Source of the DNA: Synaphobranchus kaupii
Taxonomy: Eukaryota; Chordata; Actinopteri; Anguilliformes; Synaphobranchidae
Assembly: GCA_029718625.1 (NCBI GenBank)
Contig: CM056389.1
Span: 6,508,014 to 6,572,013, forward strand
Direction of reading: 5' to 3'
Length of the DNA: 64,000 bases
Under the pieces are notes generated by a model that saw nothing but the letters and a program-made list of their open reading frames with translations, did no database searches and was not told where the DNA came from. The position numbers and the translations under genes were made by a program. Of this stretch, positions 1 to 11,304 are shown piece by piece (the first letter of the stretch is position 1; every line of letters starts with the position of its first letter).

Positions 1-1309
1 GAAAACATTTCAGAGTGCCTCTTTGCCAGCATAACTTGGACCAATCGGATTTGAACAATCGGCATGATGTCTAAACGGGTTGGCCACAATTTGAATAACA
101 TTTCATTTCACCATTACAAAATCCCTTCTGGGGTTATGTTGAATAAGGTGGCGAGCGCCTTATTTTTTTGGTGCCATTTTGCTTCTGAAGTGGCTGTAGA
201 ATTCTAAGTCCCGCAGGACGCGCAGCACATGTAACGTATTCAGGACACCTAAATAGAGGAAAGTATCGATACATACCGATCTATTAACAGCTGAAACATT
301 TCACAGTGAGTTTTTCTTGTAATAAAATGTGTATTAACGACTTCAGTGTGGTTGGATGTTTTACAGTGACCCCATTGATTTCGGTACAGCGTATAGCAAG
401 TATAGGCACAAATGCTCGTAAACAGAGTCAAATTAGCATAATAATTTCTGGCTTCTAAAGTAAGAAAATAACATTGTTGAAGTGTAAGTACACTTCTGAA
501 ACAAATGAATAGATTCATCTACTCTCCTTTAGTAGATTTCCTTAAATTACATGTTCAAATAAGCCCAGACGTCAATTTAGTTTTTTGTTTGTGTGTGGAA
601 TGCCCATTGTGATTACATTGCGGGCAGAACGTTCGACCACCCTATTGATTAAAAGAGTAGACTACATTTTGACAACTGTTACTGAAACAGGGAAAAACAG
701 AACTAACTTCTTGTCAAACTATATCGAACAGACATTGATTTTGCACTGACATCAGACGTGAATCCAGCGTAAATTCAGTAGCCTACTTATTGGTCTGATC
801 TTAACTCAATATGAGGAAAATGATAACTGAGTTCTGACTTGGTATGAAGGTAAAGATAAATAAAAGTAACGTGGGCGAATACGTAGTGACGGTTCAGCAT
901 TACCATCCATGGATTTAATTTTAGCTAATCTATTTATTAATTGAATTGACGTATCTTTATTAAACACCGTCCATATTAAATCAGCCAGTCAGTCCGTGAG
1001 TCTGTCGGAAAAGTTTTTGCTTTTCCATACGGTGTAATATTTAGCCCATTAATAAAGTTATTCTTAAGAAAATAATTCTGACACTTTTGGAACAAATAGA
1101 AGTTTCCACACAGCAATAATAGGCATATAAAAGCCTTGACATTTATGGATAGAATACCAGTTGTGTTAGACATGATGAGCCTTGTGTGGACAGTGAGGTC
1201 AGAATTTAAATTTTGCTCTCATATGAAGCAGTTTCGATTTGTGATCATATGTAACGTGGGAATAATGTAGCTACAGAACGTGGCATGTTATTGTTTCAGA
1301 TTCTGTGTT
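1..1309. other. AT-rich noncoding stretch, nothing recognised
   Basis: Only short open frames (under 90 codons) without recognisable motifs occur here. No repeat structure or splice-bounded coding segment was identified. Confidence 0.4.
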
Positions 1310-1316
1310 GTCCGCC

Positions 1317-1755
1317 CATTTTAGGGGGCCTGGGTAAAAGCCGGAATGGAATAGCGGAAGGAAGCTCATTTTAGGGGGCCTGGGTAAAAGCCGGAATGGA
1401 ATAGCGGAAGGAAGCTCATTTTAGGGGGCCTGGGTAAAAGCCGGAATGGAATAGCGGAAGGAAGCTCGGAATGGCCAATAGTGCTCTGTGCCCAAAAAGG
1501 ACCTCAGTTCAAATGCCTGCAGCACTTGCTTTGGAATGCACATCAATATAATTTATATTTCATGGAAATTCCATGCTCAAATGAAAGTACATATGATGCC
1601 CATTCAGAAACTGTTAAGATTGTATTGATTCGCATTCCACAGCGAGTGCTGCAGGCATTTGAACAGAGGTATTTTTTGGCAGAGATCACTCTTGGCCATT
1701 CCGAGCTTCCTTCCGCGGTTCCATTCCGGCTTTTACCCAGGCCCCATTTTAGGCG
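1317..1755. mobile_element. Inverted-repeat (foldback/MITE-like) element with triplicated left end
   Basis: The left end contains GGCCTGGGTAAAAGCCGG and the right end contains its reverse complement CCGGCTTTTACCCAGGCC at about 1727-1744. Arm matching continues inward through a segment reading CAAATGCCTGCAGCAC on the left and its complement on the right, so each arm is roughly 130 bp and the unpaired loop about 70 bp. The outer 50 bp of the left arm is present as three consecutive copies (from 1317, 1367 and 1417). No transposase is encoded. The family is unknown to me; no clear target duplication was found. Confidence 0.6.
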
Positions 1756-1984
1756 ATATAAGAACAAAGAGAAATGATCCTACATTACTACATCAAGTCG
1801 GTGGGCGGTTTTTAATTATTGTGGTTGTTTATTAGGCTAATTCAAGTGTCAAGCGTTAAATATTCGTTGTGGTCTTTTACTAATTTAAATGTGGCGTGAA
1901 ATAGCTTAGGCCTACATGCTCAACAGATGTCTAAACGGTGGGCTAATTTATTTGCATAATTTGCAATCCAACCCAAACTAGTTT
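1756..1984. other. Short AT-rich spacer
   Basis: No coding or repeat feature recognised between the inverted-repeat element and the LINE tail that follows. Confidence 0.3.
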
Positions 1985-2198
1985 AAATTAATTAATTAAT
2001 TTAATGTTTATTTAAGTAGGGACAGATACAGAGAACATAGACACATTGCGTTAACAACACACTGATGCCCTGTATCAAAACATCTGTAGCTTGCGCTAAT
2101 TTTCAATGATCGTCCCTAGTTGGGCTAAGTGAATAAGCTTACACAAGAATGTTACACATAACAATACAATACAAGAAACAACACCATTTTAGACAGGA
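1985..2198 (-). mobile_element. 3' tail of an L2/CR1-like LINE (LINE-A)
   Basis: Read on the minus strand, this stretch carries the familiar fish LINE 3' end: an ACTAGGGACGATCATTG block, a CTGTCCCTACTTAAATAAAC segment and an ATTAATTAATT terminus. It lies in line with the minus-strand reverse transcriptase at 2661-4150, from which it is separated by an unrelated repeat, so both are probably parts of one LINE insertion. Assignment to L2/CR1 rests on remembered family features. Confidence 0.55.
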
Positions 2199-2660
2199 TT
2201 AAAGGGATAGTTTGGAACTTTGGACATAATGTCTCATTTATGACTTACCCATGATGTTGGTGATTGATGGAGACCATTTTCAGCTAATTCCATGCTGTCC
2301 CTTCTTGTGGACATACGCACGTTGCTAATGCTAGCGCAACTCTATGGTAACCGGTAGCATCCACTACCAAACACACTTAAACACTCCACAGTGCACCCAA
2401 AGCAAATAAAATACAATGACAGTCTATCGAGGGTTATTTTGAGTGTTTATATCATCATTTTTGAAGTCAAACTATCGTTGAATCCTTTACTTTGTGCTGA
2501 CCTATATTCTCTGTGGAAGTATGGCGGCGGAGCGAACGTGGCCATTGCAACTTGTTGCTCTTCTTTGTTGTTGTAGTCGACCAGTGCCGGCACTACATTC
2601 GTAGGTATCGCTCCGCCGCCGTACTTCTCCGTATATTCTACTTCCACAGAGAATATAGTT
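2199..2660. mobile_element. Dispersed repeat beginning TTAA-AGGGATAGT, copy 1
   Basis: It begins TTAAAGGGATAGTTTGGAAC at 2199 and is about 85% similar over roughly 320 bp to 46040-46375, including the words CCACTACCAAAC and AACTATCGTTGAATC. The distal part is an inverted repeat: TTCTCTGTGGAAGTATGGCG near 2508 and its approximate complement near 2650. No matching right terminus with TTAA was found, so this copy is probably incomplete. It interrupts LINE-A. Confidence 0.55.
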
Positions 2661-3848
2661 TTTTCGCATGCTTGTCAAATTGCAGCTGGGCATCTAGGTT
2701 GAGTCCTAGATATTTGACCTCAGATACCTGTTCAACTAGTTCTCCTTTGATCATGACATCGAGTTAATCTGTGATGGGCTGTTTTCGTATAGAAAAACAG
2801 GTGGAGACATTTACATTTTTGACATTTAAAGTCAGACAGGTGTTGTCAAGCCATGTTGCTATTGTTTTTAAATGGTCTGTTAGTTGGGCTGTGAGTCAGT
2901 TGTCTTTCCAGAAACAAAAATAAGTGTCATCTGCGTACATTTGAATCCCTGCTCCTGGACATGATTCTGGCAGATCATTTATATACAAACTAAAAAGAAG
3001 TGGTCCTAGTACTGATCCCTGTGGCATTCCTGTTTGACTTTTCAGGAATGATGATTTAATATTGTTTATGACCACACATTGTTCTCGATTCCATAGATAA
3101 GATTCAATCCATTTGGTGGCTTTCTCTGAAAAATTTAATTTGGAGAGTTTAGAAAGCAAAATGTCATGATTTACAGTGTCAAATGCCTTACTGAGATCAA
3201 GAAATACTGCCCCTACCAGTTTGCCTTTATCAAGTGAGAATTTAATATTTTCCAGTAGGAAGCAGTTTGCACTCTCAGTGGAGAATTTAGGATGAAATCC
3301 AAATTGCTGGGGATGCAGATAATGGTTATCCTCCAGATATTTCATTAGTTATTTTGCAACCACCTTATCCAGCACCTTAGATAAAATTAGGAGTATACTG
3401 ATTGGTCTGTAGTTGCCCTTAGATAAAATTGGGAGTATACTGATTGGTCTGTAGTTGCCCTTAGATAAAATTGGGAGTATACTGATTGGTCTGTAGTTGC
3501 CCTTAGATAAAATTAGGAGTATACTGATTGGTCTGTAGTTGCCCTTAGATAAAATTGGGAGTATACTGATTGGTCTGTAGTTGCCCTTAGATAAAATTGG
3601 GAGTATACTGATTGGTCTGTAGTTGCTGACCTGATCAGTTTTTCCTGATTTAAAAATGGGTGTCACAATCGCTTGTTTCCAACGCTCAGGGAATCTCCCA
3701 GTATTGATGGATATATTTATCAAATGTGTAAGGGGCTTAACAAGTGCATTGCTGTGTGTCTTTAAAAATGCTGCATCTAGGTTGAACATGTCTTTGAAAT
3801 ATGTGGTGGTAAATTTACTAATTAATTCCTGTACTTCAGCTTGGTCAA
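2661..3848 (-). pseudogene. LINE-A reverse transcriptase (decayed)
   Basis: The minus strand encodes a non-LTR reverse transcriptase. From higher to lower coordinates it shows NYRPISIL (motif 1), [34 protein letters not shown] and the catalytic YADD near 2930, followed by a thumb-region stretch ending in SEVKYLGLNLDAQL near 2700. A stop near 2893 interrupts the thumb, and the frame changes around 3346. The coding part ends at the repeat that starts at 2660. The composition of motifs fits the L2/CR1 group. A 14-codon in-frame tandem duplication lies inside the domain and is described separately. The element is not functional. Confidence 0.85.
3376..3627 (-). repeat. Six tandem 42 bp units inside the LINE-A RT
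   Basis: A 42 bp unit (minus-strand translation begins NYRPISILPILSKG) is repeated about six times with one or two substitutions per copy. Because 42 is a multiple of three, the reading frame is kept throughout. The unit corresponds to reverse transcriptase motif 1, which is normally present once. Confidence 0.9.
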
Positions 3849-4188
3849 TTTCCTTTTAAAAAAAAAAGAGTTAGTTACATTAGTGGCCCTAGTAGATGTG
3901 TCGTTACCAGATCTACTAAAGTTATTGGCAAGCTCTTCAATAGACCTGATAAAGAAATCGTTAAATGCAGTGGCAATTTGACCACTGTCAGTTATCATTT
4001 GGTCCCCCACTTTCAATTCTTGTAAAGCTTCTTGTAAATTCATTGCTTGCGGTTTTGTCAAACTATTTATTTGTTGTCCAGATTAGTGCGCTATTTCCTT
4101 TGGCTTTGGTAAATGCTTTCATGTAACGTGCTGCTTTTGCATTACGCATTTCCTTAACCACACGATTTCAGAGCCCTTTATACAACGC
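3849..4188 (-). pseudogene. LINE-A linker between endonuclease and RT
   Basis: The minus strand encodes a segment with QIATAFNDFFIRSIEELA, the typical N-DFF linker motif of fish LINE ORF2 proteins between endonuclease and reverse transcriptase. A poly-A run near 3857-3867 lies at the border with the RT frame. The upstream side ends at the foldback element, beyond which LINE-A resumes at about 7320. Confidence 0.65.
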
Positions 4189-4194
4189 CATGTG

Positions 4195-7130
4195 TATGGG
4201 ATCAAATTAGGGTCAATAAGATTTTGCACTTGCAAAAAAGTTTTGTAGCTGTAAAAATATTTTGTGCCTGTGTAAAAAAGTTTTGTAGCTGTAAAAATAT
4301 TTTGTGCATGTGTAAAAAAGTGTTGTACTCACAGATATAATTTGCATGTCTGTAAAAAAGTTTTGTAGCTGTAAAAATATTTTGTGCTTGTGACCTTCCT
4401 GTGTGACGTTGACGTTACGAGGTTGCAACACTGAAGTTACGAGTTTACAACACTCAAGTTGCGAGTGCGAATTTTGACCCTACTTTTACGCCTGAGCTGA
4501 ATAGCCAATCAGCAGGTTGCATATTACCATCCAATCAAGGCAACGGACTGGTCAGTGCAGGAGTTAAAGGGGAACTGAAACGTAATATGAAGTGAAGGTG
4601 ATAGGGTGGATGTCTTTTCAGTCTAATACATATTCCAGTTCTCAAATCTGACGAAACAGTAATAATGGAGAAAACGTTAAGAATAGTTAATCGTTTTGCC
4701 GTTAGGGCGCAGCCATGTTTAGTTTTCGTAGTCAGTGACGTCACTGGCATGATACATCTAACGTTCGAGCACCTATTACCGACTGGTTTCGCGGAAAAAC
4801 AGCAAAACGCAAACTTATTTGCAACCGTAAATAAAATGGGATAAATATCGGTCACACCCCAGACGTCCGCTCGTTGTAGCATTAGCTCCTAGGGGACGTG
4901 TAGCCTACGATCACCCCTCGCGATTAGTGGTACTAGGCTATTTTATCTTCTCAAAAATAGGTCAATGATCCCATGTATTGTTTCTTCTCAAACGCCTTAA
5001 TTAAATGGGTTGACCAATTAATAGACGCGTTAAAAATACATTGAAAACGTAATTCAATCATTGCATTTCAGCATTATAATGGAGGTAGCATGATCATTAT
5101 AATGGAACTTAAGATCATGTTGTAGAAGCCCCTTTCCACAAAAACGGCAGCATACTCTCAGAGCAAAAAAAATGCCTCGTATTAAAAATGATCACACAAT
5201 AGCCTGCATATCTTGCACTATTTGAAAATGTTCTTTTCTTAAAAAAACGTAATCTAGATACTAATTTCATTGAGCAATATCGTGTCTGTTTGATTTACCC
5301 CTCCCACTCAGTTAAGACAAATTCAACCAAAGAAGTAGGCTAACGTTACTTGAGACAGTTTTTTTTCAGACCTGCAATTGAGAGCGGTCGATCATAGAGT
5401 GTAAATATGGAGAGCTCTGTAGCTAGCTATGTACAGTGACCGTGTGCGTTTTGATTTTTCTCAAATTTTTCTAATTTTTTTAGGACAAGTCCGAATTCAG
5501 CACGTGTTAGCTAACGTAGATTAGGGGGGCTAAACCGGTGAAAATGTATGGGGCGAACAGCCTGCCTTTTCTTAAAAAAATAATTTCTACAGCCTGGGGC
5601 AGTGCAGTAAGACCTTTGGACCGTTGAAATATTAAATGTTTTCATGCGTCAAATGTTCCAGCAAATAACTTGATGTGACCACCATCATAATGACAAGATG
5701 CGATTTACGTATGTAGCCTATCACACACCTTTTAACGTTTGCTCTGATAACTGGATAGTTATTTCCCCCCCCCCCCCCCAGTCAAATGAGTCAAGAAGTG
5801 TACGTGGTTTGCATCTAATGTCACAAAATATAGATAACCTACTCTTCTGAGGAGTAAAGGGCATAGCTATGCAAGTACTACTGTTATATTTTGGTAAATG
5901 GTGCCCTCTCCTGGTGAAATTGGCAATGCAGGCCATAACGCAACGTAGCCTTGACTTAACCTCGATTCACGGTGATAGGGGATAGTAATTGTTTAACTGT
6001 TTGACATTAATGGTACAAACACGAATGCACCTTTTTAAAAAGGACTAGATTACGTTTTTTGTAAAAAGGACTAGATTACGTCACTGACTACGAAAACTAA
6101 ACATGGCTGCGCCCTAACGGCAAAACGATTAACTATTCTTAACGTTTTCTCCATTATTACTGTTTCGTCAGATTTGAGAACTGGAATATGTATTAGACTG
6201 AAAAGGCATCCACCCTATCACCTTCACTTCATATTACGTTTCAGTTCCCCTTTAACTAACTCCACAAGATGACAGTGAATGCATCATCTTGGACCCCAGA
6301 AGAACTAGAAGGAAACAGCAACATAGAGGAGCGTGGCAGCACACAGGTGGGTTAATATCGTATGAAAAGTTTGATATCATAGTTAACGTTAGATATATCA
6401 AGACAGCTTTGCGTCCATTCCACTTAATTTGCATTATTTATTCTCTGTGTTCGTTGCTAGCTAGCTAAAACGTTAGCAACGAACACAGAGAATAAATAAT
6501 GCAAATTAAGTGGAATGGACGCAAAGCTGTCTTGATATATCTAACGTTAACTATGATATCAAACTTTTCATACGATATTAACCCACCTGTGTGCTGCCAC
6601 GCTCCTCCATGTTGCTGTTTCCTTCTAGTTCTTCTGGGGTCCAAGATGATGCATTCACTGTCATCTTGTGGAGTTAGTTAACTCCTGCACTGACCAGTCC
6701 GTTGCCTTGATTGGATGGTAATATGCAACCTGCTGATTGGCTATTGAGCTCAGGCGTAAAAGTAGGGTCAAAATTCGCACTCGCAACTTGAGTGTTGTAA
6801 ACTCGTAACTTCAGTGTTGCAACCTCGTAACGTCAATGTCACACAGGAAGGTCACAAGCACAAAATATTTTTACAGCTACAAAACTTTTTTACAGACATG
6901 CAAATTATATCTGTGAGTACAACACTTTTTTACACATGCACAAAATATTTTTACAGCTACAAAACTTTTTTGCACAGGCACAAAATATTTTTACAGCTAC
7001 AAAACTTTTTTACACAGGCACAAAATATTTTTACAGCTACAAAACTTTTTTACACAGGCACAAAATATTTTTACAGCTACAAAACTTTTTTGCAAGTGCA
7101 AAATCTTATTGACCCTAATTTGATCCCATA
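4195..7130. mobile_element. Long-palindrome foldback element, 2,936 bp with nested insertion
   Basis: The left end starts TATGGGATCAAATTAGGG and the right end finishes with its exact complement CCCTAATTTGATCCCATA. Both sides are flanked by CATGTG (4189-4194 and 7131-7136). The arms are near-perfect inverted copies meeting around 6465, where TTGCTA and TAGCAA flank a short loop. The left arm is split by a TTAA-flanked element at 4568-6251. Without it the element is about 1.25 kb with arms near 0.6 kb. The arm ends contain tandem copies of a roughly 40 bp unit with AAAATATTTTTACAGCTAC, more copies on the right than on the left. No transposase is seen; the superfamily is undetermined. Confidence 0.85.
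4568..6251. mobile_element. TTAA-flanked nonautonomous DNA element, 1,684 bp
   Basis: The termini are AGGGGAACTGAAACGTAATA and its complement, each bordered by TTAA (4564-4567 and 6252-6255). The inverted match extends for about 180 bp on each side (4568-4747 and about 6066-6251). TTAA target duplication is characteristic of piggyBac and Kolobok groups. The interior carries no transposase-like frame and includes a 14-C run near 5766. It sits inside the left arm of the foldback element; the uninterrupted right arm at 6670-6690 shows the pre-insertion sequence GTTAGTTAACTCC. Confidence 0.8.
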
Positions 7131-7133
7131 CAT

Positions 7134-7320
7134 GTGGGTGTTTCAGCGGCTCTTTAGCACGATTTCAGAGCCCTTTGTACAACGCCATGTGGGTGTTTGA
7201 GCGGCTCTTTAGCACGATTTCAGAGCCCTTTATACAACGCCATGTGGGTGTTTCAGCGGCTCTTTAGCACGATTTCAGAGCCCTTTGTACAACGCCATGT
7301 GGGTGTTTGAGCGGCTCTTT
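7134..7320. repeat. Tandem 55 bp repeat at the LINE-A interruption
   Basis: Units beginning GTGGGTGTTT start at 7134, 7189, 7244 and 7299, an exact 55 bp spacing. A further, split copy lies left of the foldback element and ends at 4194. The intact units contain CGCCATGTGGGTG, which is the empty target site of the foldback insertion. Confidence 0.9.
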
Positions 7321-8286
7321 AGGAATTTAATTAGTCCCGCTGTTTCATCAGCTGTCGTACCGGTGCGTTTACCCATGGAAGTTGTCTTTTTCTATTTGAA
7401 TGGTTATGTCTTTTTAAGAACTTATTCACAATTCCTCCAATTGTAGACATTAATTCATTACAACACGTGTTTGCGTCAATTTGATCTAAAACATTATCCC
7501 ACCTAACACCCTGCAATTCTGTCTCCAGGGCTGTCAAGTCACATTTGGGTATTGCAAAATTCTCTGTTTTTTGAACACGCCCTTGGTAACCATGGAGGCG
7601 TTTCTTTGAGAGTTTTCTTGCAGCAAGAGTCATATTATGATCGGACAGCCCCATTACAAGATTTTAGGTCTTAACAATTCGTTCCTACTAAAGATCAGAT
7701 CAATTTGTGTTAGGGTATTACGTGTTAATCTGGTTGGTCCTTGAACTGACTGATTGAAGTCAAATTTTGACATTACGGTTTTAAGTTTCTGTCTACCTTT
7801 TTTGTCTGACCAGTTAATATTAAAATCACCGAAAACCAACACTTCTGATTAATGTGTAATTATTTTGAGCACTTCCTGTAATCTTTCACATTATTCAACA
7901 TTACATGGAGGGGGATTATACACAAGAATACGGAAAAACATATTTGGTTATTGGTAAACATTCAAACCTCTACATTCAATCGGAACGTCCTTTCCCAGAT
8001 CAAATTCTGTAACCTTGAAGGAGTCCCCTCCCCATGATTCTGTCCTTCCTGAAGCACTTATACCCAGGCACATCAATAAGACTGCTCAAAGCATTTGTGT
8101 AGCCAGGTTTCCGTTGGGCATAAAAAGTCAAGATTTGAATCACATAACAGTATTTTCATTTCGTCAATCTTTAGGGCTATGCTTCTGATGTTTAAATGGC
8201 CTCCAAATACCCCTTTAGGTTTTACAGTGGGGTCCCAAATTACTTTTGCGTGATTGATTGTTTGAAAGAATAAATTCTGTTTTTTT
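7321..8286 (-). pseudogene. LINE-A endonuclease region (decayed)
   Basis: Minus-strand translation from high to low coordinates shows GGHLNIRSIALKIDEM, FLCPTETWL, the phosphoesterase motif FGDFNINW near 7825, LTQIDLIFSR and GLSDHNM. This is the order of an apurinic-like endonuclease domain of a non-LTR retrotransposon. Several stops and frame changes are present (for example near 7655 and 7853), so it is a relic. It is the 5' continuation of the reverse transcriptase at 2661-4188. Confidence 0.8.
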
Positions 8287-9338
8287 TTAAGAATTCACAT
8301 CAGCGCGCTGTTTAGAGATCAGTTCATCGCGCTGTTTAGAGATCAGTTCATCGCGCTGTTGCGCGGACAGTTCAGAGTGGCGATGCCTGCGTCGGGAGAC
8401 TTTGACCGGCGTTGTTTGGTGAACGGTGTCAACAAACTCAATCAATTCCTGGCGTGGATTTTCATTGGCTGAGTCCAGATCCAAAGGTGGTTTGGCTTCC
8501 TCGGCTCCTCGAGCAGCGCCCAGTGAGCCCAGCATAGCATCCGTGTCCATAGTTTACAGATGATCCCCAGTCAAGTCCACTCGTACAAGTGCGCTGGTGT
8601 CCAACAATTCCCCGCAGATTGATTCAGATTTTTTCTGCAAGCTTTCTCATGATATCGACAGGCAGTTGCCTGGATCAAGGCGCAAAGGTAAAACTTTGAT
8701 AGGAAGTATGGAAAGGTTTGTCGTACTTTGATGGGCAGATTGGTCTATATTACACTTTACGGGGCCGGGATTTAGTTGAATATCGCCAGCTAATAGCAAC
8801 AACAAAAGAAAACTTGCCATTGCTTTCCACCACCTGTGTTTTTTAGTCCTTGCAATTTGCTTGATTGCTGATATTCTCGTAGCTACACGAGCAAGACCAT
8901 TGTCAAGGATTGTGGAGAATATGATCCATGACCAATATTGTTCAGGTTGTACTTAATGGGGAAGCGATAATTGAATTGTTTGACAGGCGTATTTCCCGCC
9001 ATTGCCAGTCCGTAAACAATGGAGAAGAGTAACAATAACCCGCAGATGGATATTATAAACAAGCTTGTGGGTGCTGTGTTTGCATTGGCCTGTTTCTTGA
9101 GGTTGAGTTGCCTTTGTCTGTGTGCACAGTAAAAACTGTGTTTGATGTTACTCACAGATTTGTGTAGGGGCGGCAGGATGATCTTTTTCTTTTTAGCGGT
9201 GCGTAATATGGTAAATACGGTAAGCAAAGTCAGCAGGGTGCCCAACAAACCGCGCTGAACATAGACTGTTGTAGCCACATCCGCATCCGCCAAGGCCGCC
9301 ATCTTCAATCCACCCAGTCTTCGACCTCGTAGTGGCAT
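8287..9338 (-). pseudogene. Probable 5' region of LINE-A, unrecognised frames
   Basis: Two minus-strand open stretches (8287-8550 and 8883-9338) precede the endonuclease region in the same direction. The first ends in SKQRDELISKQR, generated by a 24 bp tandem duplication near 8320-8345. The second has hydrophobic segments and a basic run, TAKKKKIILPPL, but no family that I recognise. Position and orientation suggest a LINE 5' part or ORF1 remnant. A host membrane protein exon cannot be excluded but has no supporting context. Confidence 0.3.
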
Positions 9339-9499
9339 TTCAGTCGTAATGAGCTAGCCTACTTCGCAGTAATTTGGCCTCCTTTAGTATCACGCATTGA
9401 ATTTAGTTGCATTAAGACGGAGGTTGATTATTATTTTTATTTTATTTTTTACCACTAGATGGGAGTATTTATCTGTACATGTAGGCCTATCCTGAGCAG

Positions 9500-9790
9500 C
9501 CTCTACCAAGCACTGACTGAAAGTGTCCTAACTTTCAATGTTGTGTCCTGGTTCAGTCACCTGTCTGTGAGGAGCAAAGAGAGAGTTAACCAGGGAATCT
9601 AATTTACTGGCTACAAACAGACCCAGACCCCAGAGCACCATGCAAAAGCAGTGAACAGAATGGCCATCAAAATCCTGAATGACGCTTCCCACCCCCTTCA
9701 TATCTCTTTTGAGATGATGCCTTCTGGGCGAAGGTTCAGAGTCCCCTGTGCACGGCATGCTGTTATGAAATATAATTTATCCCCACTGCC
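9500..9790 (+). pseudogene. 3' end of another LINE ORF2 (plus strand relic)
   Basis: The plus strand reads with small frame changes as the C-terminus of a LINE reverse transcriptase: SVLTFNVV-like start, a WFSHLSVRSKERVNQ stretch, then ILNDASHPLHISFEM and PSGRRFRVPCARHAV. This P-L-H / PSGRR-R-P pattern is typical of fish LINE C-termini. Only the terminal part is present. Confidence 0.6.
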
Positions 9791-9984
9791 ACTGCCAGCT
9801 CAACAGCAATTAAAGTAGGAACCTGTGTACATTAACATTTAACTGTCCACTTTTTTAATCTTTGTGTGTTGTCTTTTTATGTGAGCTATGCACTTTGACA
9901 AATACATATTTCCATTATTTGCCTGCATTAATGGACAATAATGTTTTTGAATCTGAATATTGAACATTCTGAATGCAACATTTT

Positions 9985-10390
9985 TAGGACATTTGTCAGG
10001 ATGTTGATGGTAGGTTAAAAATTGTTTTCTCAAGAACGTCCCTGTAACATTGCATGTTAACAAAGATGGAACGCTGTGACTGCAATGTTGTTACAATGCT
10101 GTTGGGAGTCCGGACATTGTTGATGGCAGGTTACAAAATGGCTCTCAAGAATCTTACTGTAACGTTGCATGTTAAAGAAGGAATGTTCGGACTGCAACAT
10201 TTTTACAACGTTGTTGGGGCATTGTTGATGGCAGGTTACAAAAAGGTTTTCTCAATAACATTTCTGTTACGTTACACTTTAACAGAGATAGAACTTTCTG
10301 ACTGCAACATTCTTGTAACAATGTCAGAGCATTGTAGATGGCTGGTTACAAAATATTTTAAAAGAACATTTGTTTAACATTACATGTTAA
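9985..10390. repeat. Diverged tandem repeat, period about 105-117 bp
   Basis: Four units share GGCAGGTTACAAAA or close variants (near 10009, 10126, 10230 and 10340) followed by AACATTGCATGTTAA-like words. Divergence is high, so this is an old array. The open frames across it are not convincing coding sequence. Confidence 0.6.
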
Positions 10391-10849
10391 TTGCAGTGAC
10401 ATTGTGCATGTGCTTGCTACTCGAAGAAACTGCTTGAAATATTGGACATGTACTTTTCTAATCAGTTGATCAGGCTAAGATCTCCTTACTATCACAAAAA
10501 ATGCCTGATTTCTGAATACATTGTAAGTCGGCTTTGCTTTAACCACAAGGATGCGAGATGTTGGCATTATGAGGACACATTTTCAATCTTGACATGTCAA
10601 TCAAAAAACACTGGCAGTGGTAGTGGAAGGACTCGTCAATCTTTGCTGAGCCAGATTCTCCACATGCTGTACCAATCCCAGATTCAATACGGTAAGTGAA
10701 ATAACTCTCGTATAACTTACTGCAATGTATCTTTTATACAAACGTGATCATGTTGGGGAATACATGATGCATCGATGCTTTAGGAAAACTATAATGGACA
10801 AGTAAAGTGAACTACTGCAATTGTGTTAACGCTAGCTGTCCAGCTAACA

Positions 10850-11250
10850 ATCTTTGGTTCCAAGAACGTTCCCCTCACATTCCTGTTATGGGAATATTAT
10901 CTTGGAATGTACTGGGAGCGCTTTTTACGGCAAGTTTTTTAAATGTTCCCAGAATGTTTTTTAGTTATAAGAACTTTCTTCAAAAACATTTTGGGAATGT
11001 TTTGACACAACATTCTTAGAAGGTTCTTTTACAAAATATGCTTAGGTTTTCACTGGCTAGAACATTTTTTATAAAGTTATTCATGGACATTCTTGGACAC
11101 GACAATTTTTAGAAGGTTTTTACAAAATATTCATGGAAGGTTTTTAGTGGCAAGTTTTTTTAAATGTTGCTAGAACGTTTTATTTTCTATAGATGGTTCT
11201 ATGGATGTTCTGTGAAAGCGTTTGGAGAATGTTCTTGTTCTTTGGTTTTA
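10850..11250. repeat. Degenerate repeats with GTTCCCAGAA / ATTCTTGGA motifs
   Basis: Repeated words such as AGAATGTTTT, AACATTC and AGAAGGTTTTTACAAAAT recur with irregular spacing. This type of degenerate array is common in fish genomes. No coding content. Confidence 0.45.
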
Positions 11251-11304
11251 ATAAAGTTGCCTTCATGTCATCTCACCGAAAACTTCCTATTTTCATCATC
11301 CCTG

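Noticed and set aside
249..1173. Minus-strand frames of 89 and 65 codons
   Set aside because: No motif, no splice-site framework and AT-rich random composition.
6252..6681. Two identical 60-codon frames on opposite strands (MQIKWNGRKAVLIYL start)
   Set aside because: They are the same sequence in the two arms of the foldback palindrome, not a conserved protein pair.
4213..7200. Frames with FLQLQNFFTDMQ-type repeats
   Set aside because: Produced by the tandem AT-rich 40 bp units in the foldback ends.
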